From Agrocybe praecox (lineage: Eukaryota > Basidiomycota > Agaricomycetes > Agaricales > Agrocybaceae), in the NCBI GenBank assembly GCA_964017145.1, contig OZ024840.1, positions 2,294,001 to 2,358,000 of the forward strand: a stretch of DNA of 64,000 nt, in the 5' to 3' direction. Position numbers and translations under genes: made by a program. Each line of letters opens with the position of its first letter. Position 1 is the stretch's first letter. Below, piece by piece: positions 11,285-30,702 of the stretch. The notes below the pieces were generated by a model, which saw only the letters and a program-made list of their open reading frames with translations, searched no databases and had not been told where the DNA came from.

Positions 11285-11888
11285 TGGTGACTGGGTGTGA
11301 CCGGACAGTGCCGATTTGAGCTATCTGCTCCAAATCTGCTCACGAAAATGAGAAATCTAGTTTTTCCTCGATGGAAAGTTTTTCTCCATCATGCATCATT
11401 TCTGACACTTTTCTCTCTCTTTGTACTATTAAATAACGCAAAATTAGTAGGAAAAACACAACACACATTTTCTTGGCCGTCGTCTGATGGATTATTCACT
11501 TCTTCCCTCTTTTTCCCCAATTTTATCTTTTTTTGAGAGAGATTCGTGAATGCAGCCAAGTTTTCTATTGCATTGTACTTTCTTTTTTTACCCATGTGGA
11601 CCCATGTGGCCAGCAACGCGACGAAAAACGAGAAATGTGAGGGGAATACGCGACGCGCGCCTGTAATTAGCACGCCTACTAACCGATACGCGTGAAAATG
11701 GAGCCCATGGCGAAATGGCTCGGAGCCGTTTTTGGAAAATCGGTTTCCAACAAAAGTTTTGTATTTAAATTATCTACAATTTGTTGGAAATAATTTTTTG
11801 ATTTATCCTCAATTGCGAGTTTCACAAGGGAAATAGTAATTTCTTCCTGCCAAATTGAAGCAAAATGTCACGCTGATGACATTTTTCG

Positions 11889-11927
11889 TCATGTGATGTC
11901 GACCACATCGTATCTTTTGTGCTTTAT
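11889..11927 (-). repeat. Right terminal inverted repeat
   Basis: 39 bp beginning TCATGTGATGTCGACCACAT and ending GTGCTTTAT; exact reverse complement of 11246-11284. Confidence 0.9.
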
Positions 11928-12460
11928 CTTCGCACACTTTTCTGTCCTAACGGAGCTGCTCCTTCTGCGCAAAGATCCCCCGCCTTCGATTATGTACATC
12001 AGAGAATCTCGTCGCTCACGCCGCACGCGTCATTACGCGCCATTTCTTCCTGCCTTTTTCAATATGAATTTTACAGACTCGGTCTGCGGTCGCAAGACTC
12101 TAAAACGTTCCTGGGTTCGGTCGGCGAAGAAATTGGGTCGAACTATAGACGTCGTCGGGAGGAATCGGAAGGAGGGATCATTACATAATTGGTCCTCTCA
12201 GTGATGATTGCCCTGTTGTCATCGTCGTATTCAAAATCCACCAGTGTCGCTCGCGCACCTATTCTAATTCGTTGACGTCCTGCTGATAGCCCTGAAAACA
12301 ATGGTTGCGCGATTGTGCCCCACCGTATGTGTCTCATTGGTTCTGAAATGGACGTGCTTACACGTGATTCTCATACAACTTATAGGTTTCACGCTCATTA
12401 TTATTTCGCCCACCGAAGGTTCCTAGCACTAGGTTGTTTTCATCGTCATCTCGGTCCCTC
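11928..12460. promoter_or_regulatory. Fumarase upstream region
   Basis: 533 bp between the mobile element and the fumarase start. A 46-codon plus frame from 12063 (MNFTDSVCGRKTLKRSWV) is basic, and a 64-codon minus frame lies at 12143-12337; neither shows family signatures. I treat the stretch as promoter and 5' UTR. An upstream exon carrying a mitochondrial presequence for fumarase could be hidden here, but I could not join one in frame. Confidence 0.4.
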
Positions 12461-14387
<1,927 letters not shown>

Positions 14388-14727
14388 GAGGATGATGATG
14401 GATGACTGAATATGGCAAGTCGGTGATGACATGCAACGGTTCGAGTTATTTACGTGTACTATGGTTGAAGTAGAGTAGGTACGAGGATGTCGAGGACAGA
14501 TAGATAATAGACATTGTATATAATGAGATAAATGGATTGGAATGATGCTTGGCGGAGAACGACGGTGTTGTTTCCTTTTCCAGTTCTGCGAGAGTGACTG
14601 AATGTAAAAATGCGCGAAGATCAGGGAGTTTCGTATCTTGTCTTGACAGCAGTCTTTCCCAGAACCATCCCCGCAGTTTTTGTCCCTGCTTCCACTTTCT
14701 TCCTTTCTTAGTCCCACGAGGCTGGTC
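14388..14727. other. Intergenic, fumarase 3' region and INO80 promoter
   Basis: 340 bp between same-strand genes. Long minus-strand frames here overlap the INO80 N-terminus and are shadows of its low-complexity Ser/Pro sequence. No RNA gene seen. Confidence 0.5.
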
Positions 14728-20282
<5,555 letters not shown>

Positions 20283-20749
20283 ATGGTTTGAGTAGACTAG
20301 GCATCCTATATTCACGTAGACCTTTGTAAGCTGTATGTCTTTTGAAGTTTTGGTTTCTATCTTGTTACTGTAGCAGGTTCCCCGAGTAATTATAATTTTT
20401 GTAGAATGTACTTATGTTGGACTATATTATTTTCAGATATGACATCACACGGAAAACCCGAGGAAGTGCAAAATATATCCGTCTCTGTCCTGATCACCTG
20501 GGGTCCTCATGCGAGGCAAAGATCTTTCTGCTTTCATATGATCCATCTAAGTAGTCATGTTTAAACTTTGACTTTCAAGTTCCAAGTTGAGTACATACTT
20601 GAGTCAATTGCTGAATTTGGCACTGTTGATCTGCTTCCTATTTCTTTCTTTCTACCATATCTAGTCTCTTTCATCCTCTCAATATAACGACAGCAAGTAA
20701 CATTATCAGAACGTACGGGCGTTAAAATCTTAGTGGAAACTTAAACATC
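20283..20749. other. Intergenic, INO80 3' region and helicase promoter
   Basis: 467 bp, AT-rich, no supported gene or repeat. A pyrimidine-rich stretch (about 20630-20680) sits shortly before the helicase start. Confidence 0.5.
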
Positions 20750-23700
20750 ATGGGGAAGAAGAAGAAAACGCAATTGAAGCCTGTGCAACGAGGATTTGCG
20801 ACTACATCTACCCCAAAGAAGGTTGTGCAAGAGGAGCCCCCCACAGAGCCAGGCGTTGATGATTCTCCAGATATACACACAGATGAAAAGAATGCCCAAG
20901 AGGATGATGGGAACGCTGGGTTATCTGTTAAAGACTTAGATATTTCAGGTGAAGAACAAATTTTGCAAGGCCTCGTCGATCGCCTCCAAGAGAAGACCGA
21001 AAAAGAAATCACTCGGTATTTATCTCTTCTTTTTCCGTATGTCTCATATCTAAAATCATCCGTAGGACTATAAAAGTCAGTAGACAATACTGCTGAATGG
21101 AAGTTAGTAGCACTCCTGCTAATACATCGCCAGGCTATCGAAGTAGACCGACGTTTCGCTCAAACACTTCCGCGTTTGGATATTGACCCTGTGCTACGAA
21201 GACGAGTCATTGATCTTGCTACTGCCTCAATCAGTGAGAGTCCCGAACACGGTGGGTAAATTCACGGCATCAATATATCTTTACCTTTGGTTTAAATTCT
21301 TCGAAGGGAGCAAGCTCGTTGAGGATACAGAAGACAAACTGATTGCTCGACTTGGCATAACCTACGGTGTCTTGCGTAAACTTGGTTTCAGTGAAGAACG
21401 GGTACAAGAATGCATACGCTGCATAGATGGCGTCGACTTGGACGAGGCTTTCGATTGGGTTGGCTGTTACGCTTCAAGATATTTTGCTCTTTTGTCTGAC
21501 ATATTCTGTTCAGCTCTATCTATACTGCTCTGAAGAAGAGTTGACCACAGGTATAACAACAATACATGCATTTCTTCTTGCAATCTTTCTGATTACCTTA
21601 TCTAGGTAACCAAGAAGAACGGCGGTCAACTGTGTCGAAAATCGCGGGAGGAATCACCGCTAGAAAGAATTATACCCCACCACCAACTCCATTGTCTCAG
21701 ACAGTGGCGTTACCCCAGCCCAATCGTACCGACAAGAAGAGTCTATCAAACCCGTCTGCCTCTCAAAATGCTCTAAGCAATGTTTCTTCGGTCCAACAAG
21801 CTCCTCCAGTTCAAGATGATTATGACGACTTAAAACTTCATAAGGCACGTGTTGTGGATACCTATAGCAAGTATGAAGAGGACGAAGATATAGATCCCAC
21901 TACTGCTTATGTCGGATTGAAGCTACAGATAGATGATATTTCGTCAAGGCCTCGATCGCGGACGACCGCAGCGGAAGTCGATGTATTGAGGAAAAGGATG
22001 GACGAGGTTCAGAAAGATTATCTTTTCAACCAAAAGGAAGCACTCTCTATGTATCAAGCAAAAAAACAACAAACGGCTAAACTTTTACTTCACGCCAAAC
22101 TTCGCTCACAACAATCGGAAGCCGCACCCAAAGCACAGGACCTAAAGGCACTTGATAAGCCTGTGGCTATCCCTACACCTATGGCGGACAAGATGGCGGA
22201 CGGCAATGAGAGCGATGATTCATCTGTTGGAATACTCGGTATTCTCGAAAACCCTGACTCCACTGAGGTCACAGTAAAGGGGGTGACTTATAATCTTCGC
22301 GATATGGCTCTTCCCAAGAATTGGTCTGGTCCGACACCGAAAAGTATGCTCCGTGACTTTGTAGCCAAAGCAGACAAATACGCAGCAATTTCCTACTCAC
22401 AAATATCTGATCACAGTAGGGCGCGTAGAGCCAGCGTTACTATTTCGTGGCAAAGCAAAACGAGGGATGAATGGAGTATGGATGAAGTCGCTTGCCCGGA
22501 TGATTCACAAGCTGAGCAATATGTGGCTGCTATTGCTCTGCATTCATTGCTATATCCTATGACCGATGGTTTTGTCTTCTCCACGCCGACAAGCACAGGG
22601 GGTTCCACTTCTTTTCGTTTGTTACCGGCAATATACAGAGAACTTTGGGAAGAGCTTGAAATATCTCGAAAGGAAAGAGATGATTCAATGAACCGTACGA
22701 TCTGGGCAAAGCTGCGATCTCTCCTTGAAGCCAAAATGCAAAATAACGTCAAGGTATGGGGCGTCTATTAATTCCGGATTAGTTAGACACTAACCTCTGT
22801 TTGCAAGGAATCCACTGAGAAGCAAACAAAACAAACTGTCGAGAAGCAACGGACAGATATCCCACGATCGATGTATGAGAACAGGGACAACTTTGATGCC
22901 GTCGTGGATTCTTTTCGCATCCGACAATCGACAAACGCTTATCAGGAAATGCTTGTGAGTTTTTTCGTATGTAATTATGAGCTTTTTTTTTTAGTGTCTT
23001 GATAACAGAACCGTCGGAATGAATTACCGATAGCCCAGTATCGTGAACGCATCATGGATATTCTAGAAGAATCGCAGGTGCTTGTCTTGAGCGGAGAGAC
23101 AGGATGGTAAATATTGTTTGTCTTTTTTGATACGATTGAAGTAATTGAACGGTTTCGACTTCCAGTGGAAAATCCACCCAAGTTCCAGCTTTTATCCTAG
23201 AAAATCAAATGGCAAAGGGAAAGCCTTGCAAAATATTTTGCACTGAACCAAGGCGAATATCAGCTATCTCATTGGCACAACGTTAGTCATTTCTTACATA
23301 AAAATCAACTTTCTTGTTAAAGCGTCTTTACTTAGGGGTGGCTTATGAACTGTGTGATCCTCAGAACGTCGGTTCTGCGAATTCACTGGTTGGATATTCT
23401 ATTAGATTGGAAAACAATATTTCTCGGAATACGAGATTGGCTTTTGTAACCAACGGCATTGCGTTGCGCATGTTGGAAGGTGGTACTGGGCAGGGGGGTA
23501 ATGGGACCGCCTTTGACGAAATCACGGTACGTATCTTAAATATAAAGATGCACCAAAAGCTGACTGACCAGATAGCATCTCATTATCGATGAAGTAGGTC
23601 CCTCATATTGAACTACGAAATCATCTAATTTACTATCACAGGTTCACGAACGCACTATCGAATCCGATTTCCTACTAATAGTTTTGAAGTCCCTTTTGCT

Positions 23701-26355
23701 GGAACGACCAGATCTCAAGAAAGTTTTCAACTTGTTTCCACTGACTGCATCTAATGGGTTTTTTTAGGGTCATTCTTATGTCTGCTACTCTTGATGCTGA
23801 AAAGATTTCACATTATTTCGGTGATTGCCAAACACTTCAAGTTCCTGGCCGTACCTTCCCGGTCGAAGTCCAATACCTTGAAGATGCAATCGAATTTACC
23901 CAATGGATGGTCTCTGAGGATTCGCCTTATGCGAGACGTCGTAAGTGTTTTTGGAAAATACTTTTTGATCAGTTGCTTCATCTTATTTTAATGCAGATAA
24001 CGACAAATATTACAAAGGCAAGAAGCGGCCAGAATGGTCGGAAGATCTCACTAGTATAGATGACGATGACGACGATCAAGGCGAAAATAAGGACGCCCCT
24101 CTAAAACTGGAGAAACGATACTCTGCAAATACGGCGTCCACTTTGAATAATATCGACGAGCGTCTCATTCCGTATGATCTCATTGTTTGCATTCTTGAGA
24201 AACTTTGCTACGGAGACCAGACCTGTCAGATGTTTTCGCAGGCCGTTCTAATATTTATGCCGGGATTGGGCGAAATTCGACGACTTAACGATTTATTAAT
24301 GGATCATCCGGTTTTTGGTTCCAATGCATTCAAGATATATCCTCTTCACTCAACCTTGTCGAGTGAATCTCAGGGAGCAGTCTTCGACATCCCTCCGAGC
24401 GGTATACGCAAGATTGTCATTGGTATGTTTTGCTCGTTAATTCTCGGTAACTTATTCTAACAGACTCAGCCACAAATATTGCGGAAACGGGCATTACAAT
24501 TCCTGACATCACTTGTGTCATCGATACAGGGAAGCACAGGGAAATGCGGTCCGTTACTACAATATCACATAAGGGCTATATCATTTTTCTGACCATTCGT
24601 TTTTAGATTTGACGAAAAACGACAGATTAGTCGTTTGATTGAATCATTCATTGCGAAGAGTAACGCTTCTCAACGACGTGGACGCGCTGGACGAGTTCAA
24701 AATGGTCTATGTTTCCATCTTTTTACGAAGGTCAGATATGAGACACAGGTAGGCCTTCTGCGAACTTTCGATTCAATCGCTGTTGACGCCAGTATAGATG
24801 GCGGACAGTCCTCTCCCTGAAATGATGAGGCTTAGCCTATCTGATCTTGCTCTACGCATAAAAATCATGAAAATTAAGTTAGGGAGCTCAATTGAAGATG
24901 TTCTTGCGCGTGCCCTTGACCCACCAATTTCAATCAACGTACAACGAGCCGTTTCGATGTTGATTGAGGTGAGTTCGTCTGAAGTTCTGGTCGATGTTTG
25001 TATGCTTATATCTGTTTTTCAGGTTCGTGCTTTAACTCTAGCAGAAGAAATCACACCCATGGGAAGGCTATTAAGCAAATTACCAACTGATGTTCATCTG
25101 GGAAAATTCCTCCTGACGGCCACATTGTTTGGCTGTTTAGATCCTGCGCTCACTATTGCTGCTACGTTAAACTCGAAATCGCCTTTCGTAGTTCCCATGG
25201 GATTAGAACAGGAGGCTGATCGAGCCAAAAATTCCTTCCGAATAGGTATTATCAAACCTTCTCATTTTTGTTGAAAGACTCAAAACGCTCCCTATCACGC
25301 AGAAAACTCTGATTTTCTGACTATTCATCATGCCTTTTCAAGCTGGCGTACAGCTTGCGCGAACCCAGGATTTTCTCGTAATTTCTGCCGCAAAAACTTC
25401 TTGAGCTATCAGGTCAATACTTTATCATTCGTGACTAGGATTGATTAACGAATTTGTAACACCAGAATCTTCAACAAATCGAGGATCTTAGACAGCAATT
25501 CCTAGGGTGATATAATATATGGCAATTGTGGTTGCAGTGTGCATTACTGACCAGCCGCATAACAGGTATCTCATCGATTCCCAGTTTATTCAAGCCGACC
25601 AATCTATCGTACGGGATTTGAGTCGGTTAGTGAATTCATCGCTGGCTCCTCTAAACATCGTCTCTGATAAATGTTCAAAAAGAGCGCGTTATACACGTAA
25701 TCGAACGAGATTTGTTAATGTCCCTCAAGAATCAAATATCAACTCCAACAAACCTACGATTGTTCATGCTGCTTTGGCCGGGGGACTCTACCCAAAGATG
25801 CTTGTGATTGATCAGAAAACCGCCCAAATGAGAACAGTAACGAACAATCAACAAGCTTTTTTCCATCCATCGTCCGTGAATTTTGGAAGGAATCCACTCG
25901 ACCTCAGTGTCAATTATCTGGCTTATTTCACTCTTATGCAAGTGATTTGCCACTGGTTTTTTTTAGAACTAACATCCATTATTCACTGTAGGCATTCCAA
26001 ACGATTGTATGCTTGGGAGACAGCACCTGTCGACGATCTTGCATTGATCTTGCTCTGCGGAGAACCTGAATCCAAGGTAGGCAGCACGTTCGACGAGTCT
26101 CCATCAAGCTCACGTCCGTTACAGCTAGTGGCTGATATGATTTCGGTTGACCGGAAAATCAGATTACTTGTTTCTCCGAAGACCAATATTGCTCTCAAGA
26201 TTCTGCGCGAGCGGTTGTCTAATATTCTTGCCCTACGATTCCAGGGTAAAGCATTGACGGATGCCCAGTCTGCTTGGATGGAGCTAGCGATGTTTGCCCT
26301 CAACCGAACAAAACTCGACCCCGGGAAAGATGAAGGCGCGATTAGAATAAGGTAA
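20750..26355 (+). CDS. DEVH-box RNA helicase of the DHX29/DHX57 (YLR419W) type
   Basis: This is a DEAH/RHA-family ATP-dependent RNA helicase; relatives act in translation initiation on structured mRNAs. It starts with a basic tail ([16 protein letters not shown]). A UBA-like segment follows ([20 protein letters not shown]) and a coiled, disordered region (21632-22770). The helicase core has motif [18 protein letters not shown], rebuilt across an intron near 23106-23165. It then has [20 protein letters not shown], a DEVH box ([17 protein letters not shown]), [16 protein letters not shown] and [22 protein letters not shown]2 and OB-fold domains end with [18 protein letters not shown] and [20 protein letters not shown]. 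The stop is at 26353-26355. DHX29 and DHX57 are hard to separate by eye; the UBA-like segment favours this group over other DEAH helicases. Confidence 0.88.
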
Positions 26356-26676
26356 AGAAAGAAATCCGGGGAGTATAGATGAATCAATTTAGAGAAGAAA
26401 ACAGACGTACAAACCATTATAATTCGATAAATTTTAGGTGCAACGTTGGCACCCTTTTACTTAAAATTTCTCACATGACCGAGGTCCATAACCACACACC
26501 TTTGTCAAGTACAATTCGGGTGTGGCTAAAGGCGGAAAGGTTGTGTCCCTCAAGTATATCAAATGGTGTTATATACATTTTTGTACCACAGTATAGATTC
26601 TTGCAGAAAGTATATTGTCTAAACTGTCACTTAAATTCTGGTAAAATAAATTCTAGCTTGGTGGATAGTTCGTCTT

Positions 26677-29372
26677 TTAAAGCTTTGCTACAATTTTGCG
26701 TAGCTCGAGCTTAAGGATTTTACCCGTCGAGGTTTTCTTGACAGCAATGTAAGTTGAGACCATCATTGAGAGCATATAACGAACTTACGGGCAGTTCTGG
26801 GACAACCTCTACCCACTCAGGGCAAGCAAACCCTGGCAGACGTTCTTTGGCATGATTTTTCAGGTCTTTTTCGAATAAGCGATGACGTCCTTTCCATTTA
26901 TCTGCATGTTGTGGATGGAGTACCACAAATGCCATCGGCCGTTCTCCCCATTTGATATGCTGGCGTGCTACGACACTGACTTCGAGAACATGAGGATGAC
27001 TAGAAAGTTCTGTTCCATGAAGTTAGCCTATGAAATGCGGGTGTCTTTTGATGAAATCTCACCTTGTTCAATAGCAAGGGAGGATGCATTCTAGCCGGAC
27101 TATCAGTGACATGAAAAAAAAAAAAACATTCTTTTGTATAACGTACCTCGCCACCAGAGATGATAATATCCTTACTTCTGTCCATTATTGCAATAGTCCC
27201 GTTGGGATGAATCACGGCCAAGTCGCCTGAATGGAAGCTCCCTCCAGCAAATGCCTTTGCGGTGGCCTCTGGATCGCGGAAGTACTTTGTATTGAATAAA
27301 GAGAAAAAGCCGATTAGAGCGAATCAATTGACTGGCAGATCGAGAAAAGGCAGACCTCTTTCATGACAATGTTACCCCTCGTAATGACTTCACCTATGGT
27401 CTTGCCGTCCCGCGGAACGTCCTTTAGAGGAGCACTCAAGTCACCATCTGTGGGATACACAACTCTTGCATCGTCGGCCGTGGCGAAGGCGTGTCCTTGA
27501 CGAGCCATCAAGCGTGCTCTTTCATCTAAACTTAAGGTTCCCCATGACGGGTCTTCATAGTTGCGGGTAAAAGGACCGTAAGTCTATTGGAATAATTTTC
27601 AGAAAGCGGTGAGATATAAGTGTGGCTAACAGTGCGTACCTCGCTGTTATTTGAAGAATACCATGTCAGAAAAAGAAGAAATCAGTAGAAGTCAGAGGCT
27701 TACGTTAAACCATAAACATGGACGGGAGTAATTCCCGTCTTCTCGAGTTCAGCAATGAGGTGGGCAGTAGGAGCAGCACCAGCTTTAAAATGATATAGTA
27801 AAAAGGAGGGGCTTGAAGGAACCATTCCGTGGACATACCTATTATAGCTGTTATAGGTTGCGGCGGTCTTTTCGCCTGGGGATCATTCACTATTCCTATC
27901 TGCGATATAGGTTAGACGAGAAATAGCATTATCTCGTAGACATCTTACCTGCACTGTTGGTGCAGCGCAATAATGAGTTACCCCAGACTTAAGGAAATGA
28001 TTCCATATTTGGGTATAATTTACTGTCCGCAATGTGATCTACAATGGTGGAAATTAAAAGCTGTGAGATAGGGGCTAATTTAGGACGCACCTGGGTGGCG
28101 AAAGCAAAGATGTTGGCCCATGGGAAAGTCCAACCTGCGGCGTGGAACATGGGAAGAATCCTAGAGACCAGTCAGCCATGGAACTGAATATGGAGGTTCT
28201 GAAACTTGCCATAGGTAAGTAGATCCTCGGTTCATTCTTTGTTTTGATGAGGGAAATTTGTTTAGTAGTGGCCTACATCAAAGTAGCAGATATTCGACTC
28301 ACTGTCCCTCAAATGCATTCGCAACTGCGGCAAGATACGAGCCTATTAATGGGTTAGTTCAGTCTATTATTTCAATGAAAGAGCCAATTCACCTCTCAAA
28401 GTTGTGATAACACCTTTCGGCTTTTGTAAAGTTAATATTAAAGCAGGAGGCAAGCATTGAACGGAAGGTAACTTACTCTTCCAGTTGTTCCAGACCTAGT
28501 ATGAATTAGAAATCTGAGAAGTATATCAAGCATGTTGTAACACTCACGTATAACAAAGAACTGCAGAAGCAGTTTCGTCCAATTCCTGCTCCAGTCCAGG
28601 CCATCCTCTTTCCTGACTAAACTTCCTACCAGCTGCGAGAAATTCTTCGTATGGATCTCCAGCTCGTCCTGTATCTTTCGAAACGATGACGGGAACCTTT
28701 GTCCCTGCCACAAGGTGTAGATACTCGTGATCTACGAGCAGTAGACTCGATTGACTGTGTTCGATTATGTATGCTACTTCGGAAGGCTTAAGACGCGTGT
28801 TAATTGGTGTGACAATAGCCCTGGCAGCAATCACAGCATGATGTGCATCTGCATCGGTGTAATGAACAAGGAGTAAACGGCATATAGCTTGCTCGGGAAT
28901 CACCTGCTATTAGAGGGCTGGGTACAGGTCAGAACATGGAATAGATACCATAAGACAATTCAAACATACCAGTTTGGTGCTATGACCGCGACACGATCCC
29001 CTGGTTTGATACCGGCTTTTATCAAGGCGTATGCAAGGTTTTGAATGCGTTGCGCCCTGATAGATGTATTTCTCAGAAGACAGGAGTTGATTGAGTTTGC
29101 TGTCCATACCAGACTGCAAACGTGTACACAACTGGATGCTCCACGTCTCTATGAATGAGAGCAACTTTGTCTGGGTATATTTGAGCTGCTCGCAGCATGA
29201 ATGCTAGGGGATTCTAAGGTTGTTTCATGAGATATGGATTTTAAACGGAGAGGAAGAGGAACTATACCAAAGTGTGATAGTTTGGAAGAGATTTAGGGGA
29301 CTCTTTGAGGCGTAAGATAGCATTGTGAGGGGGTATACTGGCTGGCGTTGGTGTAAAGTTATAGTTAGCCAT
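26677..29372 (-). CDS. Peroxisomal acyl-CoA synthetase (AMP-binding), C-terminal AKL
   Basis: This activates a carboxylic acid, probably a medium- or long-chain fatty acid, to its CoA thioester through an acyl-AMP. The start at 29372 gives MANYNFTPTPASIPPHNAIL. Next come PDKVALIHRDVEHPV, IKAGIKPGDRVAVIAPN and HAVIAARAIVTPINTRLKPS. The AMP/phosphate loop is YTSGTTGRPKGVITTLRGSY, joined across three exons (about 28550 to 28395). The adenylation core includes FHAAGWTFPWANIFAFATQV-like residues near 28150-28090. Late blocks are HPNGTIAIMDRSKDIIISGG and AFVVLHPQHADKWKGR, then CPEWVEVVPELPKTSTGKIL, with the lysine of motif A10. The end is ELRKIVAKL; AKL is a PTS1-type peroxisomal signal. Substrate range cannot be read from sequence. 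It is divergent from RAB5, with a long gap between. Confidence 0.88.
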
Positions 29373-30702
29373 GGAGGAGGGGATAGAAAGCTTATAATAA
29401 GCCGGGGACACTTTAAATATGTAGTCTGGAAATAAGAATAAGTGGTTCAATTACCCCGCGTTATCCTTTTGCCTCCGTCGGCTAATTCCGCCCCGTTTGG
29501 CTTACCCCGCAATAGGTCCAACCCAAGGTGATCACAAATATCATTGGCTTGGGGCGACACATCTACGATTCAACGGAATTCTGAAATGCAGATCGATGAT
29601 TTTCGCACACCCATAGTAGAAAATTAAACCATTGAGTCAAGATTTATGTACATAATACTAGTAAGTACCTAAGCAAGGATCCATAGTAAACTTTGACCTA
29701 TTGTACCTACTACCCAATATGTACCCAGCTAAGAGTCACTTTCGTAAGTATCTAACCACTGTTCTTCTCTAAGCCAGAACCCTGCAGAAGCAACGCGAGT
29801 GGCTCGGACAGTCCAGGGTCGAGTTTGGTAATGATCCATATAAGATAGCGTCTATGTTGTTCCGCCTCGAACCCACAATTTCTTTTTTGAATGATGTCGA
29901 GGCTGAAATCCGGCTTACCGGGTTGTCTGTGTCACCCACGAGCAAAATGGAGCACATTGCATTTTCTTGTCCTTCCGGGCGCGTAGCCGCAACGTACCGA
30001 TGATGTCCATTTCTGTTGTTAACTTATTCTGCCGTCCTCGCCCGCAGTTTTCCTAAATTTGGAGGGGTATCGAATACTGCACAGGCTGCAGCGGCGCAAG
30101 TATGTAGCACCTGAATGATTTGGGCCTGATATTGGTGCGCAATCGGCGCCTTGGCATGGATGATATGACAGAATCGATAACCCAAGATGTGAACGAGAAG
30201 AGTCTTTCGTGTCTATTTTGGAAAGCTTTCGAAAGTGGCAACAGCTATAAGTTACAGCCATATAGCAAGGCGGAAGCTTGGTAAAGCCGCTCGAAAACAA
30301 AAGTGAAGTCAACGTTTGGGATACAAGAGAGGTCTTTGTTGATCATAGCCTGCCGTAGAAATTCAGAATCGTTCAAGCCATTGAAGACGAAGTTAAGATT
30401 GACAGTGGATAAATTGTTATTTGAGAGGAGCTGGGGCGTATATGTGCGGCATAGAAGTGGCCCTGGATATAAGAAGCAGCAGTAGCATGAAAACTCAAGC
30501 CGTTGGACTTGAAGAAAGTCGGGTACTGACTCAGTGGGCGATGTAAAGGGTTATTTCCATAAAAGGAAGGCGTGCTTTCATAACAAACATCAGACAAACA
30601 GGGGAAGCCTTGCAAGTTGCCACCGCCTCATCATTCCAGCGACAATTTATTCTTTCCCCTTGACTGTACCTCTCTGTTTTTCTTCACTCTACTTAATAAG
30701 CC
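29373..30702. other. 1.3 kb gene-poor region between acyl-CoA synthetase and RAB5
   Basis: No convincing gene. Short minus frames at 29769-29957 (62 codons) and 30019-30312 (97 codons) lack family signatures and consistent splicing. It contains promoters for two divergent genes. I found no terminal repeats. A T-loop-like string near 29868 does not fold as a tRNA. Confidence 0.5.

Larger units (their letters stand above)
11246..11927. mobile_element. Probable MITE or other non-autonomous DNA element with 39 bp perfect TIRs
   Basis: 682 bp bounded by a perfect 39 bp inverted repeat (11246-11284 and 11889-11927). Homology stops at both ends of the repeats. The interior is AT-rich and holds no transposase; the longest open frame (minus, 11389-11673, 94 codons) is Lys/Asn-rich and matches nothing I know. 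If the target duplication is TA, the element would be 11248-11925 flanked by TA on each side, as in Tc1/mariner-like elements. This cannot be settled from one copy. It sits between the divergent PEX11 and fumarase genes, with its right end about 530 bp upstream of the fumarase start. Confidence 0.75.

Noticed and set aside
12150..12200. GGAAGGAGGGATCATTACAT resembles the 3' end of 18S rRNA (GGAAGGATCATTA)
   Set aside because: Only a short match; no 18S sequence upstream or ITS/5.8S downstream.
12143..12337. 64-codon minus frame upstream of fumarase
   Set aside because: No family match, no consistent splice partners, and it lies in a promoter region.
24000..25520. Apparent frame breaks in the DEVH helicase
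   Set aside because: Each break lies at a GT-AG intron; joined exons keep all helicase motifs in order, so it is not a pseudogene.
27100..27135. Poly-A run (27114-27126) as a possible retroelement tail
   Set aside because: It lies in an intron of the acyl-CoA synthetase and no element sequence precedes it.
29850..29890. Minus-strand GGGTTCGAGGC resembles a tRNA T-loop
   Set aside because: Stem bases do not pair and no acceptor stem can be found.
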